Shown: piece after piece, positions 8,795-17,109 of the stretch
Layout of the letters: each line of letters opens with the position of its first letter
How positions within the stretch are numbered: the stretch's first letter is position 1
DNA from: Mycobacterium sp. 1554424.7
Lineage (GTDB): Bacteria > Actinomycetota > Actinomycetes > Mycobacteriales > Mycobacteriaceae
Direction of reading: 5' to 3'
Assembly (NCBI RefSeq): GCF_001665295.1
Contig: NZ_LZSE01000003.1
Location: 1-37,517, forward strand
DNA: 37,517 nucleotides
Notes under the pieces: generated by a model
Database searches by the model: none
Seen by the model: only the letters and a program-made list of their open reading frames with translations
Told to the model about the DNA's origin: nothing
Position numbers and translations under genes: made by a program

Positions 8795-10546
8795 CTAACG
8801 TTGCCGAATGTCGAAGCGCGCGAACACCCGTAGCGCCGACGGGCTGATGCGCCGCAGCGCGTAGCCGATCCTTGACTCGGCGGCGATCGGCAGCACGGCG
8901 GGGCCGGTCTTGACGGCCCCGACGATCGCCTTGGCGACGGCCTCCGGCGTGTAGTTGCGGCGCCGGTAGGCCGCGTCGGCCTTCTCGCGGGCACGCTCCT
9001 GCTGCTCGGCGGTCATTCCGGCGTAGACGGTGCTCTTGGCGATGTTGGTGTTGACGAATCCCGGGCAGGCGGCCGTGACCGAGATTCCCTCGTCGGCGAG
9101 GTCGGCGCGCAGCGATTCGCTGAATGCCAGCACGGCGGCCTTGGTGGTGCCGTAGGCGACCATGGATTTCGACGGGATAAACGCCGCCGCCGACGCCACG
9201 TTGATGATCGTTCCGCCCTGGCCGCGCTCGACCATCTGCTCGGCGAAGGCCCGGCTGCCGGAGATGACGCCGCGAACGTTGACGCCGAGGATGTCTTCCC
9301 AGTTCGCCGAGCTGGTCTCCAGGAACCGGCCCGCCATCCCGATGCCGGCGTTGTTCACCAGGATGTCGACCACGCCGTGCTCGCGAAGCACTTGTGCGGC
9401 AAGGTCGTTCATCGCGGACTCGTCACTGACGTCCACCCGGTACACGGCCGCCTCGGCGCACGCCACGCGCACGGCGTCCGCGCTGTCGTTGGCGGCGGCC
9501 AGGTCGCGGTCGACGATCACCACCTTGCGCGCGCCGCGCCGCGCCAGTTCGACCGCGGTGGCCCGCCCGATGCCCGCGCCCGCCCCGGTGACCAGCGCGA
9601 GCTTGCCGCCGACCTCGCGCGGTCCGCTGCGCACTCCCGGCTCTGCGGTGCCGCTGACGGTTTGGTCGACCCACTCGGCGGTCAGCCGGGCGATCACCTC
9701 GGGGCGCGACGTCACCACCCAGTGCCCGCCCTCGATCGGAATCACCCGGCCGCCATCGGGAATCGCGCCGGTGAACCGTTGCAGGGCGGGCGTCACGAAG
9801 ATGTCCTTGCGCGGCACCAGGGTCTGGACGGCGACGGTGGTCTTCGGCAGCTGGGCGCCGGGCCGCAGCATCGGCCCGGGCATGTTCGCGCGGTACAGGC
9901 CCAGCCCGTTGAGGTAGTCGGCGATGGACCGCGGCGGGGCGTCGCGCCGGCTGCGCGTGCTGGACCGCCCGATACGCTCAAGGGCCGCCAGGACTTTCAC
10001 GCCGATCCGGGAGCGAAACGCCAGCTCCGGCAGGCCGGGGCAGAGGAAGAAGGCGATGTACAGCGATCCCAGCAGCTGCTTGGCGACCTGACCGACGGCA
10101 CGCGGGGTTCGCGCTGAGCGCAGGAACCCGCCCGCGTAGCGCAGGTTCGGGCCCGAAATCGAGGTGAACGACGCGACTTTGGGCATCAGCGCGTCGTCGG
10201 TGATCCCCGCCCAGGCCTGGATCGAACCCCAGTCGTGCGCCAGCAGGTGGACCGGCCCCACGCCCAGGCTGTCGATCACCGCGCCGATGTCGGACACCAG
10301 CTGGGCGAAGCCGTAGCCGGATCGCCTTGCGGGGCGGGACGATTCGCCGGCGCCACGGACGTCATAGGCCACCACGTTGTACCGGCCGGCCCGGTCGAGT
10401 TCGGCGGCCACGCCGTCCCAGAGGTGATGGTTGTCGGGCCAGCCGTGAATCGCGAGGATGGTCGGGCGCGCCGCGTCGATCTCGGTGTAGCGGTGCACGG
10501 CCAGGGTGACGCCGTCGGAGGCGGTGACGCTCGAAGTCGCGGCCAT
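8795..10546 (-). CDS. EphD-like fusion: alpha/beta hydrolase (epoxide hydrolase type) plus short-chain dehydrogenase
   Basis: Residues 1-300 form an alpha/beta hydrolase: oxyanion motif HGWPDNH (34-40), nucleophile elbow AHDWGS with Asp105 (an Asp as in epoxide hydrolases, not Ser), and GGHW with His275. Residues about 310-583 form a classical SDR: TGAGAGIG (320-327), NNAG (398-401), Ser452, Tyr465 and Lys469 in YGTTK. The same two-domain order occurs in EphD (Rv2214c) of M. tuberculosis, but this copy is diverged and in a different neighbourhood, so I call it a paralogue. It could open an epoxide and oxidise the resulting alcohol. It starts 3 bases after the four-helix protein gene and is followed after 10 bases by the reductase gene. 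Confidence 0.85.
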   Translation of the reverse strand: MAATSSVTASDGVTLAVHRYTEIDAARPTILAIHGWPDNHHLWDGVAAELDRAGRYNVVAYDVRGAGESSRPARRSGYGFAQLVSDIGAVIDSLGVGPVHLLAHDWGSIQAWAGITDDALMPKVASFTSISGPNLRYAGGFLRSARTPRAVGQVAKQLLGSLYIAFFLCPGLPELAFRSRIGVKVLAALERIGRSSTRSRRDAPPRSIADYLNGLGLYRANMPGPMLRPGAQLPKTTVAVQTLVPRKDIFVTPALQRFTGAIPDGGRVIPIEGGHWVVTSRPEVIARLTAEWVDQTVSGTAEPGVRSGPREVGGKLALVTGAGAGIGRATAVELARRGARKVVIVDRDLAAANDSADAVRVACAEAAVYRVDVSDESAMNDLAAQVLREHGVVDILVNNAGIGMAGRFLETSSANWEDILGVNVRGVISGSRAFAEQMVERGQGGTIINVASAAAFIPSKSMVAYGTTKAAVLAFSESLRADLADEGISVTAACPGFVNTNIAKSTVYAGMTAEQQERAREKADAAYRRRNYTPEAVAKAIVGAVKTGPAVLPIAAESRIGYALRRISPSALRVFARFDIRQR

Positions 10547-10549
10547 CGG

Positions 10550-11458
10550 TCAGTGCGACGCGCGCGCCGCGGGCGAGAGCGCCAGGTAGTCGACCGCCAA
10601 CTCCAGCCCGCCCAGCTGGGACGGATGGAAACCCGGCCGGTAGTAGTCGCCGACCACCCGCACGAAGCGCAGCGGCCCCGGCACCAGACCCCGCCGGGCC
10701 GCGCGCAGGTATTCCCACCAGCGGGGCTTGGTGCCCGGCGGCAGGTACGGGTCCACCGAGTACAGGAAGCGGACCCCGCGCACCCAGAACAACAGCATGG
10801 CCGGGGTGACGACCAGCTGGGCGCGCACCCGTCGCAGATACCCGGCGCGCAGGTGCTTCATGGTGTCGAAGGCGACGGCCTTGTGCTCGACCTCTTCGGC
10901 GCCGTGCCAGCGCAGCATGTCCAGCATCACCGGGTCGGTGCCGATGGCGTCGTGGGCGGGCGCGGCGAGGATCCACTCGCCCAGGATGGCGGTGTAGTGC
11001 TCGACCGCCGACACGATCGACACCTGCTCCAGCAGCCAGCTGTGCCGGCGCCGCCGGCCCCACCCGGGCTTCGGGCCGAGCAGCTTCTCGAACAGCCACC
11101 GGATCTGGTCGGTGTACGGCGTCAGGTCCACGCCCCGCGCGGCGAAGTGCGCGAGCACCTTCGCGTGCGCCTGCGAGTGCGTGGCCTCCTGGCCGATGAA
11201 TCCCTGCACGTCGAGGCGCAGCTGGTCGTCCTTGATCAGCGGCAGCGCCTGCTTGAACACGTCGACGAAAAACTCTTCGCCGGCGGGCAGCAGCAGGTGC
11301 AGGACGTTGAGGACGTGCGTGGCGAACGGCTCGCCCGGCACGTAGTGGAACGGCAGCTTCGCCCAGTCGAACTCCACGTCGCGCGCCTCGAGGACCAGGC
11401 GCTCGTGGTCCAGCGACGCGTCATGTGGACCCGCCGCCTGGTCGTCGACGGTGAACAT
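10550..11458 (-). CDS. COG3687-type 'metal-dependent hydrolase', probable ferritin-like diiron protein
   Basis: The 302-residue protein belongs to the family usually labelled predicted metal-dependent hydrolase. Its acidic/histidine pattern is that of a ferritin-like four-helix diiron site: GEEFF (Glu61/62), QEATH (Glu91-x-x-His94), VEHY (Glu153) and EEVEH (Glu189-x-x-His192), two sets of Glu followed by ExxH. No hydrolase triad or metallo-hydrolase motif is visible. A role as an oxygenase or desaturase-like enzyme, fed by the operon's [2Fe-2S] reductase, is my inference. ATG at 11458 has a clear Shine-Dalgarno (GGGAGGGG at 11465-11472, minus strand) six bases upstream and a promoter at 11487-11515. 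It heads the three-gene operon and is divergent from an ArsR regulator. Confidence 0.8.
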   Translation of the reverse strand: MFTVDDQAAGPHDASLDHERLVLEARDVEFDWAKLPFHYVPGEPFATHVLNVLHLLLPAGEEFFVDVFKQALPLIKDDQLRLDVQGFIGQEATHSQAHAKVLAHFAARGVDLTPYTDQIRWLFEKLLGPKPGWGRRRRHSWLLEQVSIVSAVEHYTAILGEWILAAPAHDAIGTDPVMLDMLRWHGAEEVEHKAVAFDTMKHLRAGYLRRVRAQLVVTPAMLLFWVRGVRFLYSVDPYLPPGTKPRWWEYLRAARRGLVPGPLRFVRVVGDYYRPGFHPSQLGGLELAVDYLALSPAARASH

Positions 11459-11486
11459 CGTCGTCCCCTCCCGTTGAGTGCTGGCA

Positions 11487-11517
11487 AGTATAGTTTCGCG
11501 GTCCAGATATGCGAAAC
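11487..11517 (-). promoter_or_regulatory. Promoter with overlapping inverted repeat for the diiron/EphD-like/reductase operon
   Basis: On the minus strand TTCGCA (11510-11515) and TATACT (11487-11492) are spaced 17 bases and match -35 and -10 hexamers. A perfect 7-bp inverted repeat, GTTTCGC (11493-11499) and GCGAAAC (11511-11517), has one arm over the -35 and the other touching the -10, which is where a repressor would block RNA polymerase. The divergent ArsR-family gene at 11598 is the nearest candidate regulator; a TetR protein from elsewhere is equally possible. Confidence 0.55.
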
Positions 11518-11597
11518 CGGCGGTATCGGGTTCTTGGCGCCGGAGAAATCTTTCACATAATTGTTAACTATTCGCGGAAGTATGAGATATTTAGGGG

Positions 11598-11927
11598 ATG
11601 GTTGACGACGTCGGACCGATGTTCGAGGCACTGGCCGATCCGACTCGACGCCACGTTGTGCAGCTGCTGAGCGAAGGCCCCCGGCGGGCGGGCGAGATTT
11701 CCGACTCGGCAGGAATATCCAGTCCGCGAATGAGCCGGCACCTGCGCGTGCTGCTCGAGGCCGGCGTCGTGGTCGATGAGCGCTCGCCCGACGACGCGCG
11801 GCTGCGCGTGTTCCGCCTGCGTCCCGATTCGATCGTCGCAGTCCAGGCGTGGCTTGATCAGGTGCAGGCGCACTGGAGCGAGCAGTTGCAATCGTTCAAG
11901 CGCCACGTAGAGGGAAGGCGGCCATGA
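11598..11927 (+). CDS. ArsR/SmtB-family winged-helix regulator
   Basis: The 109-residue protein is a minimal ArsR-type repressor: MFEALADPTRRHVVQLLSEG, then RAGEISDSAGISSPRMSRHLRVLLEAGVV as the helix-turn-helix, and a DARLRVFRLRPDS wing. It lacks the Cys clusters of metal-sensing ArsR members, as is typical for those paired with SRPBCC (AHSA1) proteins. ATG at 11598 is taken; a second in-frame ATG at 11619 fits the family N-terminus and may be the real start. Its stop overlaps the next gene's start (ATGA, 11924-11927). It likely controls its own operon and perhaps the divergent one. Confidence 0.85.
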   Translation: MVDDVGPMFEALADPTRRHVVQLLSEGPRRAGEISDSAGISSPRMSRHLRVLLEAGVVVDERSPDDARLRVFRLRPDSIVAVQAWLDQVQAHWSEQLQSFKRHVEGRRP

Positions 11928-12751
11928 CGGCGAGCGCCAGTGTTTCGGTATCGGTTGCGGTCGACCCGGCCACCGCGTTCAGGGCGTTCACCGAGGAACT
12001 CGACCAGTGGTGGGTGCGCGGACCGATCAACTATTTCGATTCGGGGCGCGCGGTGGGCATGCGATGCGAGCCGGGTGTCGGCGGACGGCTCATCGAGGTG
12101 TACGACGAGGCGACCGGCGAAGGGCTCGAGCTCGGCCGGATCACCGTGTGGGAGCCGGGTGCCCGCCTGGCGTGGAGCAGCGCCGTCGACGACGTCGAGA
12201 TCGACGTACGCTTCGAGCCCGTCCCTGCCGGCACCGACGTCATCCTGCGAGCCACGATCACACCGGGCGGGCGCGACCGCGGCGGCACGGCATGGCTGCG
12301 CGTGGTACCAAAGTGGTTCGGGCCCTGGTGCGTTCGCCGAGGGTCCGTCGCCGGCCCACAGCCCGAGCTGGCACGGCTGGCCGTCGGCCTGTACTACACA
12401 AAGCCCGCGGCGGCCGCCCACTGGCTGGCGTCGGTGTTCGGGCTGTCCTCCCCCGATCCGCTGCCCGAAGTCCCCGACCCGTTGCCCGAGGGTGAGCACG
12501 GCCATCCCTGGATCGAGTTCCGGGTCGGCAATTGCTCGCTGATGCTGTTCGCGAACACCGAGCGGCTACCCCCCGGCGCGCACGAAACCTGGGTATTCGT
12601 CGACGATCTCGACGCACACCTGCGCAACGCTCGCGCGGGCGGGGCAAAGATTGTCCGCGACATCACGAAGACGGGGTTCCGCGCGTATCAGGCCGAAGAC
12701 CTGGAGGGTCACCGCTGGACCTTCGCCCAGGCCAGACCCAACCAGACTTAG
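11924..12751 (+). CDS. SRPBCC (AHSA1-like) domain fused to a VOC/glyoxalase-like domain
   Basis: Residues 1-150 are an AHSA1/START-like ligand-binding domain (VSVAVDPATAFRAFTEELDQWWVRG, GRLIEVYDEATGEGLELGRITVWEPGARLAWSS). Residues about 155-275 read as a vicinal-oxygen-chelate domain (GLYYTKPAAAAHWLASVFGL, PWIEFRVGNCSLMLF, ETWVFVDDLDAHLRNARAGGAKIV, YQAEDLEGHRWTFAQ). The ArsR-SRPBCC pairing is common; VOC proteins often sit beside it, here in one chain. The molecule probably binds or transforms a small hydrophobic ligand; catalysis is not established. It is translationally coupled to the ArsR gene and shares its last four bases (TTAG) with the convergent monooxygenase gene. Confidence 0.8.
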   Translation: MTASASVSVSVAVDPATAFRAFTEELDQWWVRGPINYFDSGRAVGMRCEPGVGGRLIEVYDEATGEGLELGRITVWEPGARLAWSSAVDDVEIDVRFEPVPAGTDVILRATITPGGRDRGGTAWLRVVPKWFGPWCVRRGSVAGPQPELARLAVGLYYTKPAAAAHWLASVFGLSSPDPLPEVPDPLPEGEHGHPWIEFRVGNCSLMLFANTERLPPGAHETWVFVDDLDAHLRNARAGGAKIVRDITKTGFRAYQAEDLEGHRWTFAQARPNQT

Positions 12752-14208
12752 GTCTCAATAACGCTGGGAGAGAAGTCGTACTGCCCCAGGTCCGGGTGCG
12801 CCAGCATTTCGCGATGCTCTGCGGGCGTGAACGGCCACAGCTCGGGCACCCCGTCCTTGTTCAGGTACCAGCTGTTGCAGCCGGTGGTCCACACGGTGTC
12901 CGGCATCGCGGCCCGCAGCCGCGCGTTGTAGCGCTCGGTCGCCGAGGCCGTCGGCTCGATGGTGTCGAATTCGCCTCGGCGCCAACGCTCGACCCAGCCG
13001 ACGATGTGGTCGGCTTGGTGTTCGGCGACGGAGGTGAGCGAATGGTTGCCCACCGGGCTGTGCGGGCCCAGCATCATGAAGAAGTTGGGGAAGCCCGCCA
13101 GCGCGACGGTCTGGTAGGCCCGCGGGCCGTCGCGCCAGACGTCGTTGGCCGCGATGCCGTCCCGGCCGATCAGCTCCATCGGCCGGAAGAAGGCGTGGGT
13201 GTCGAACCCGGTGGCCAGCACGATGACGTCCACCTCGTGCAGGTTGCCGTCGTCGGTCACGATGCCCCGCCGCTCCACGTGGTCGATGCCGGCGGTGACC
13301 AACTCGACGTCGTCGCGCTGCATCGCCCGGTAGAAACCGTTCGACATCACGAGTCGTTTGCAGGCCGGCGTGTAGTCGGGCGTCAGGGCCCGGCGCAGCT
13401 GCGGGTCACGCACCTCCCAGAGGCTGGCACGGCACAGCGCCGCCATGATCTTTCGACGCAGGCCCGGTTTGGTCAGTCCCACCGAAAAGAAGTCGTACGC
13501 GAGGCTGTATGCCCAGTACGCGAGCGCATCGAGCCACGGGATCTTGCGGCGGGTGATACCGGTGAACCTGCTGTAGCGGGGATTGGCCAGCCGCAGCACC
13601 CATTGCGCGGTGCGCTGGAACATCAACACCTTGCTCGCCACACCGGCAAGGCCGCAGACGAGCTGGACGCCGGTGGATCCGTTGCCGATCACGGCGATTC
13701 GGCGGCCCCGCAACTCGACGGAATGATCCCAGCGCGCGGAGTGAAAAGCGTGGCCGCCGAAGTCGTCCAGGCCCGCGATCGACGGCATCCGGGGGTGGTG
13801 CAGCACACCGGTGGCCGAGATCAGGAAGTCCACCGTGGACTCCGCCCCGGCGTCGGTGCGCAGCACCCAGCGGCCGTGGGCGAATCGGGCATGGGTGATC
13901 TCGGTGCCGAACCGGATCCGGTCGCGGAGCCCGAACCGGTCGGCGATGCCACGGAAATACTCCTGGATCTCGCCGCCCGGCGAGAACAGATGCGACCAGT
14001 CGGGGTTGCGCGCAAACGAGTACTGGTAGACCCGCGACGGGATGTCGCAGACCAGGCCGGGATAGGTGTTTTCCCGCCAGGTGCCGCCCACCTCGTCGGC
14101 CTTCTCGTAGAGGGTGACGTCACGAATGCCGCTGCGCAACAAGGCGATTGCCACGCACAAGCCGGACATGCCGGCGCCGACGATCGCTACGGTGGGATCG
14201 CGCCTCAT
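12748..14208 (-). CDS. Baeyer-Villiger-type flavin monooxygenase
   Basis: The 486-residue protein has two Rossmann motifs, VGAGMSG (10-16) for FAD and IGNGSTG (174-180) for NADPH, and between them FGGHAFHSARW (150-160), an exact match to the Baeyer-Villiger fingerprint FxGxxxHxxxW. Family members insert oxygen next to a ketone or oxidise sulfur or nitrogen; in M. tuberculosis related enzymes include EthA and MymA, which activate thioamide drugs. The substrate here is unknown. TATGAT ends six bases before the ATG, so it can have its own leaderless transcript even though it starts only 15 bases after the aldR stop on the same strand. It does not obviously belong to the diiron operon. Confidence 0.9.
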   Translation of the reverse strand: MRRDPTVAIVGAGMSGLCVAIALLRSGIRDVTLYEKADEVGGTWRENTYPGLVCDIPSRVYQYSFARNPDWSHLFSPGGEIQEYFRGIADRFGLRDRIRFGTEITHARFAHGRWVLRTDAGAESTVDFLISATGVLHHPRMPSIAGLDDFGGHAFHSARWDHSVELRGRRIAVIGNGSTGVQLVCGLAGVASKVLMFQRTAQWVLRLANPRYSRFTGITRRKIPWLDALAYWAYSLAYDFFSVGLTKPGLRRKIMAALCRASLWEVRDPQLRRALTPDYTPACKRLVMSNGFYRAMQRDDVELVTAGIDHVERRGIVTDDGNLHEVDVIVLATGFDTHAFFRPMELIGRDGIAANDVWRDGPRAYQTVALAGFPNFFMMLGPHSPVGNHSLTSVAEHQADHIVGWVERWRRGEFDTIEPTASATERYNARLRAAMPDTVWTTGCNSWYLNKDGVPELWPFTPAEHREMLAHPDLGQYDFSPSVIET

Positions 14209-14223
14209 CCGCCGATCATAGGA

Positions 14224-14739
14224 CTAGATCGGTGCCGCGCCACGGAGATGTTCGAAAATCAGCGACGTCTGGGTGCCCGCGACGTCGGCGTCGGCGTTGA
14301 GGTTCTCGACGACGAACGACCGCAGGTCCTCGGTGTCGCGGGCGGCGACGTGCAGGATGAAATCGTCTGCGCCGGCGAGGAAGTAGACGTCCATCACCTG
14401 CCGCCGGGCGCGGATCTGCTGGATGAAGCTGCGGATCTTGCCGCGCGCGTTGGATTGCAGGGTGACCGAGATCATCGCCTGCAGCGGCAGCCCGACGGCA
14501 GCCGGATCGACGTCGGCGTAGAACCCCCGGATGACCCCGAGGTCCAGCAACCGCCGAACGCGCCCGTGGCACGTCGAGGGCGCGATCCCGACCGCCTCGG
14601 CGAGCGCGTTGTTGGTCATGCGCGCGTCGCCGTGCAGCAGGGTGAGGATCTTGCGGTCCACCGCGTCGGGGCCAGCGGCCCGAACATCCTTCGGCGGGTC
14701 GGCCGGCGGGCGGCCCCGCCCGGGAAACGAATCGGCCAT
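14224..14739 (-). CDS. aldR: Lrp/AsnC-family regulator AldR (Rv2779c homologue)
   Basis: The 171-residue protein has an N-terminal winged helix (DAVDRKILTLLHGDARMTNNALAEAVGIAPSTCHGRVRRLLDLGVIRGFYADVDP) and a C-terminal RAM/AsnC effector domain (VMDVYFLAGADDFILHVAARDTEDLRSFV). In mycobacteria AldR controls the divergently placed alanine dehydrogenase gene in response to alanine and other amino acids; the same divergent arrangement with ald is seen here, 67 bases apart. The N-terminal 25 residues are Pro/Arg-rich and poorly conserved. A GATAAT at 14756-14761 (minus) may be its -10. Confidence 0.9.
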   Translation of the reverse strand: MADSFPGRGRPPADPPKDVRAAGPDAVDRKILTLLHGDARMTNNALAEAVGIAPSTCHGRVRRLLDLGVIRGFYADVDPAAVGLPLQAMISVTLQSNARGKIRSFIQQIRARRQVMDVYFLAGADDFILHVAARDTEDLRSFVVENLNADADVAGTQTSLIFEHLRGAAPI

Positions 14740-14806
14740 GACAAGACCCTACAGAATTATCCTCAGCATGTTTGCCGCGCTTTCGAAGTTTCTTCACACT
14801 TGAGGC
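14740..14806. promoter_or_regulatory. Divergent aldR-ald control region
   Basis: This 67-base interval must hold both promoters and AldR sites. It contains GAAG-TTT-CTTC (14785-14795), a perfect 4-bp-arm inverted repeat close to the ald start, and CCTCA (14761-14765) mirrored by TGAGG (14801-14805), the latter also serving as the ald ribosome-binding site. GATAAT on the minus strand (14756-14761) is a possible aldR -10. Several short AldR boxes are known in this interval in other mycobacteria; I cannot assign them exactly. Confidence 0.5.
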
Positions 14807-15925
14807 ATGCGCGTCGGGATCCCCACCGAGACCAAGACCAACGAATTCAGGGTGGCCATCACGCCGGCCGGTGTCGCGGAACTGACCCGCCGCGGCCATG
14901 AGGTACTCATCCAGTCCGGCGCCGGAGAGGGATCGGCCATCCCCGACGCCGAGTTCAAGGCGGCGGGCGCCGAACTGGCCGGCACCGCCGAACAGGTGTG
15001 GGCCGACGCCGACCTGCTGCTCAAAGTCAAAGAGCCGATACCCGCCGAGTACGGCCTGCTGCGCCGCGGCCAGGTCCTGTTCACCTACCTGCATCTGGCC
15101 GCCTCGCGGGCTTGCACCGACGCGCTGTTGGCGTCCGGCGCAACCTCGATCGCCTACGAGACGGTCCAGGGCGCCGACGGCGCGCTGCCCCTGCTGGCCC
15201 CGATGAGCGAGGTCGCCGGCCGGCTCTCCGCCCAGGTCGGCGCGTATCATCTGATGCGCACCCGGGGCGGGCGCGGCGTGCTGATGGGTGGCGTGCCGGG
15301 GGTCAAACCCGCCGACGTCGTGGTGATCGGCGCCGGCACCGCCGGCTACAACGCCGCCCGGGTCGCCGGCGGCATGGGCGCGACCGTCATGGTGTTCGAC
15401 CTCAACATCGCCAAGCTCCGGCTGCTCGACGCGGAGTTCGCCGGCCGCGTCGGCACCCGCTACTCGTCGGCGTACGAGCTCGAGGGCGCCGTCAAGCGCG
15501 CCGACCTGGTGATCGGGGCCGTCCTGGTGCCCGGCGCCAAGGCCCCCACGCTGATCTCGAATTCCCTTGTCGCGCAGATGAAGCCGGGCGCGGTGCTGGT
15601 GGACATCTCCATCGACCAGGGCGGCTGCTTCGAGGATTCGCGGCCCACCACGCACGACGACCCGACGTTCGCCGTGCACGACGCGCTGTTCTACTGCGTG
15701 GCGAACATGCCGAGCGCGGTGCCCAAGACATCGACGGTCGCGCTGACCAACGCCACGATGCCGTATGTGCTCAGGCTCGCCGAGGCCGGCTGGCGCGCGG
15801 CGTGCCGGTCGGATCCCGCTCTGGCCAAGGGGCTTTCGACGCACGACGGGATGCTGCTGTCCGAACGGGTGGCCGCCGATCTCGGGTTGCCGTTCACCGA
15901 TCCGACGGGCGTGCTGGCCACCTAG
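14807..15925 (+). CDS. ald: L-alanine dehydrogenase
   Basis: Ald interconverts L-alanine and pyruvate plus ammonia with NAD(H), and can reduce glyoxylate; it supports alanine use and redox balance under low oxygen. The 372-residue protein is one residue longer than the M. tuberculosis antigen. [20 protein letters not shown] is the family signature, Lys75 (LLKVKEP) and His96 (YLHLAAS) are the catalytic pair, and [21 protein letters not shown] is the NAD-binding loop; VDISIDQGG holds the conserved Asp near 270. A GAGG ribosome-binding site precedes the ATG. The reading frame is intact, unlike in M. bovis strains known to carry an ald frameshift. The stop codon shares CTAG with the convergent gene. 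Confidence 0.97.
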   Translation: MRVGIPTETKTNEFRVAITPAGVAELTRRGHEVLIQSGAGEGSAIPDAEFKAAGAELAGTAEQVWADADLLLKVKEPIPAEYGLLRRGQVLFTYLHLAASRACTDALLASGATSIAYETVQGADGALPLLAPMSEVAGRLSAQVGAYHLMRTRGGRGVLMGGVPGVKPADVVVIGAGTAGYNAARVAGGMGATVMVFDLNIAKLRLLDAEFAGRVGTRYSSAYELEGAVKRADLVIGAVLVPGAKAPTLISNSLVAQMKPGAVLVDISIDQGGCFEDSRPTTHDDPTFAVHDALFYCVANMPSAVPKTSTVALTNATMPYVLRLAEAGWRAACRSDPALAKGLSTHDGMLLSERVAADLGLPFTDPTGVLAT

Positions 15926-16944
15926 GCGTTGAGGCCGGCGACGATGTCGGCGACCGGCCCGGGGCGGGCCTCATCGAACGACGTTCCCGCCCAGAGGGTC
16001 ATGCCGTCGGGGTCCTCCCGTTCGGTCGCGGCCTCCCGGATCGGCAACGTCATCTGGTGGACCTCGGGATAGCCGAGCGGTGCGACGGTGTCCAGGCGCC
16101 GAATGAAGTCGTTTTCCAGGCTGCGCGCGTAGCGGCCGGAGAACGCGCGCGAAACGATGGTCTTGCCGAAAAGCTGGTTCTTCATCGCGGTGCGATGGGC
16201 CTGGCTGGTGCCGGCCTCGTCGGACAGCAGCAGCGCGGTGCCGACCTGCGCGGCCACCGCTCCGCGGCGCAGGACGCCCGCGACGTCCTCGGCGGTGCCC
16301 AGGCCGCCCGCCGCGATGATCGGGATGTCGCGGTGCGCCCGGTGGATCCGGTCGATCAGCCGGTGCAGCGACTCGGTGCCCGGTTCCATGTCCGGCGCGA
16401 AGGTGCCGCGGTGCCCGCCGGCGTCGGGGCCCTGGACCACCAGGCTGTCCGCGCCCGCGGCGACGGCGATCCCCGCCTCGTAGGGCGACGTCACCGTGAC
16501 CATCACCAACATCCCCTGCGCGCCGAGCCGCCGGATCACGTCCGGCGGCGGCGCGCCGAAGGTGAAGGACACCAGTTCGGGATTCAGGTCGGAGACCACC
16601 TCGAGCTTGCGCTCCCAGTCGTCGTCGTCGCCGAACTCGGGCCGGCCGACCTCGCACTGGTAGTGCTCGGCGATGTTTTCGAGCTCCTCGGCGTAGTAGT
16701 CCAGCGCGATCCAGTCGGCGACGCTGGGCTGGGGCACCAGCAGGTTCACGCCGAGCGGGCCCGTCGTCAGGGCGCGCGCGGCGGCGATGTCCTCGGCGAA
16801 CCGCTCGGCGCTCACGTACGCGCCGGGGATGAATCCGAGCCCGCCGGCGTTGGAGACGGCCGCGGCCAGCGCCGGGGTGCCGGGGCCACCGGCCATCGGC
16901 GCACCCACGATGGGCACCGCGATATCCCAAAAGCCCAGAACCAC
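15922..16944 (-). CDS. Nitronate monooxygenase / 2-nitropropane dioxygenase-like flavoprotein (Rv2781c homologue)
   Basis: The 340-residue protein is an FMN-binding TIM barrel of the nitronate monooxygenase family: [27 protein letters not shown] (N-terminal), [12 protein letters not shown] with the conserved His, and [30 protein letters not shown] for phosphate binding. It may detoxify alkyl nitronates, but related proteins have other roles. The GTG at 16944 gives [17 protein letters not shown], matching the M. tuberculosis protein. That GTG is four bases after the TAG of the last 16-codon mini-ORF in the 55-bp repeats, the same spacing as between repeats. It is probably the last gene of the gpsI-pepR transcription unit. 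Confidence 0.9.
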   Translation of the reverse strand: MVLGFWDIAVPIVGAPMAGGPGTPALAAAVSNAGGLGFIPGAYVSAERFAEDIAAARALTTGPLGVNLLVPQPSVADWIALDYYAEELENIAEHYQCEVGRPEFGDDDDWERKLEVVSDLNPELVSFTFGAPPPDVIRRLGAQGMLVMVTVTSPYEAGIAVAAGADSLVVQGPDAGGHRGTFAPDMEPGTESLHRLIDRIHRAHRDIPIIAAGGLGTAEDVAGVLRRGAVAAQVGTALLLSDEAGTSQAHRTAMKNQLFGKTIVSRAFSGRYARSLENDFIRRLDTVAPLGYPEVHQMTLPIREAATEREDPDGMTLWAGTSFDEARPGPVADIVAGLNA

Positions 16945-16948
16945 GGCG

Positions 16949-17109
16949 CTAGTCCGCTGACGGCGAGCGCCGGCACGGCGCGAGTGAGGAGGCGGACATG
17001 CGGCTAACCCGCTGACGGCGAGCGCCGGCACGGCGCGAGTGAGGAGGCGGACATGCGGCTAATCCGCTGACGGCGAGCGCCGGCGCGGCGCGAGTGAGGA
17101 GGCGGACAT
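16949..17109 (-). other. Three successive 16-codon mini-ORFs inside the 55-bp repeats
   Basis: On the operon strand each repeat carries ATG...TAG encoding [15 protein letters not shown] followed by D or G: 17059-17109, 17004-17054 and 16949-16999. Every junction is stop, four bases, start: pepR TAG-CCGC-ATG, then TAG-CCGC-ATG twice, and finally TAG-CGCC-GTG of the next gene. Because 55 is not a multiple of three, each mini-ORF is in a different frame. On the other strand each unit shows GAGGAGG-CGGAC-ATG, a good ribosome-binding site with a very short ORF. Whether any peptide is made is unknown. Confidence 0.5.

Noticed and set aside
12532-14901. 789-codon plus-strand frame opposite the BVMO and aldR genes.
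   Set aside because: Same reasoning: overlaps conserved genes and carries no protein signature.
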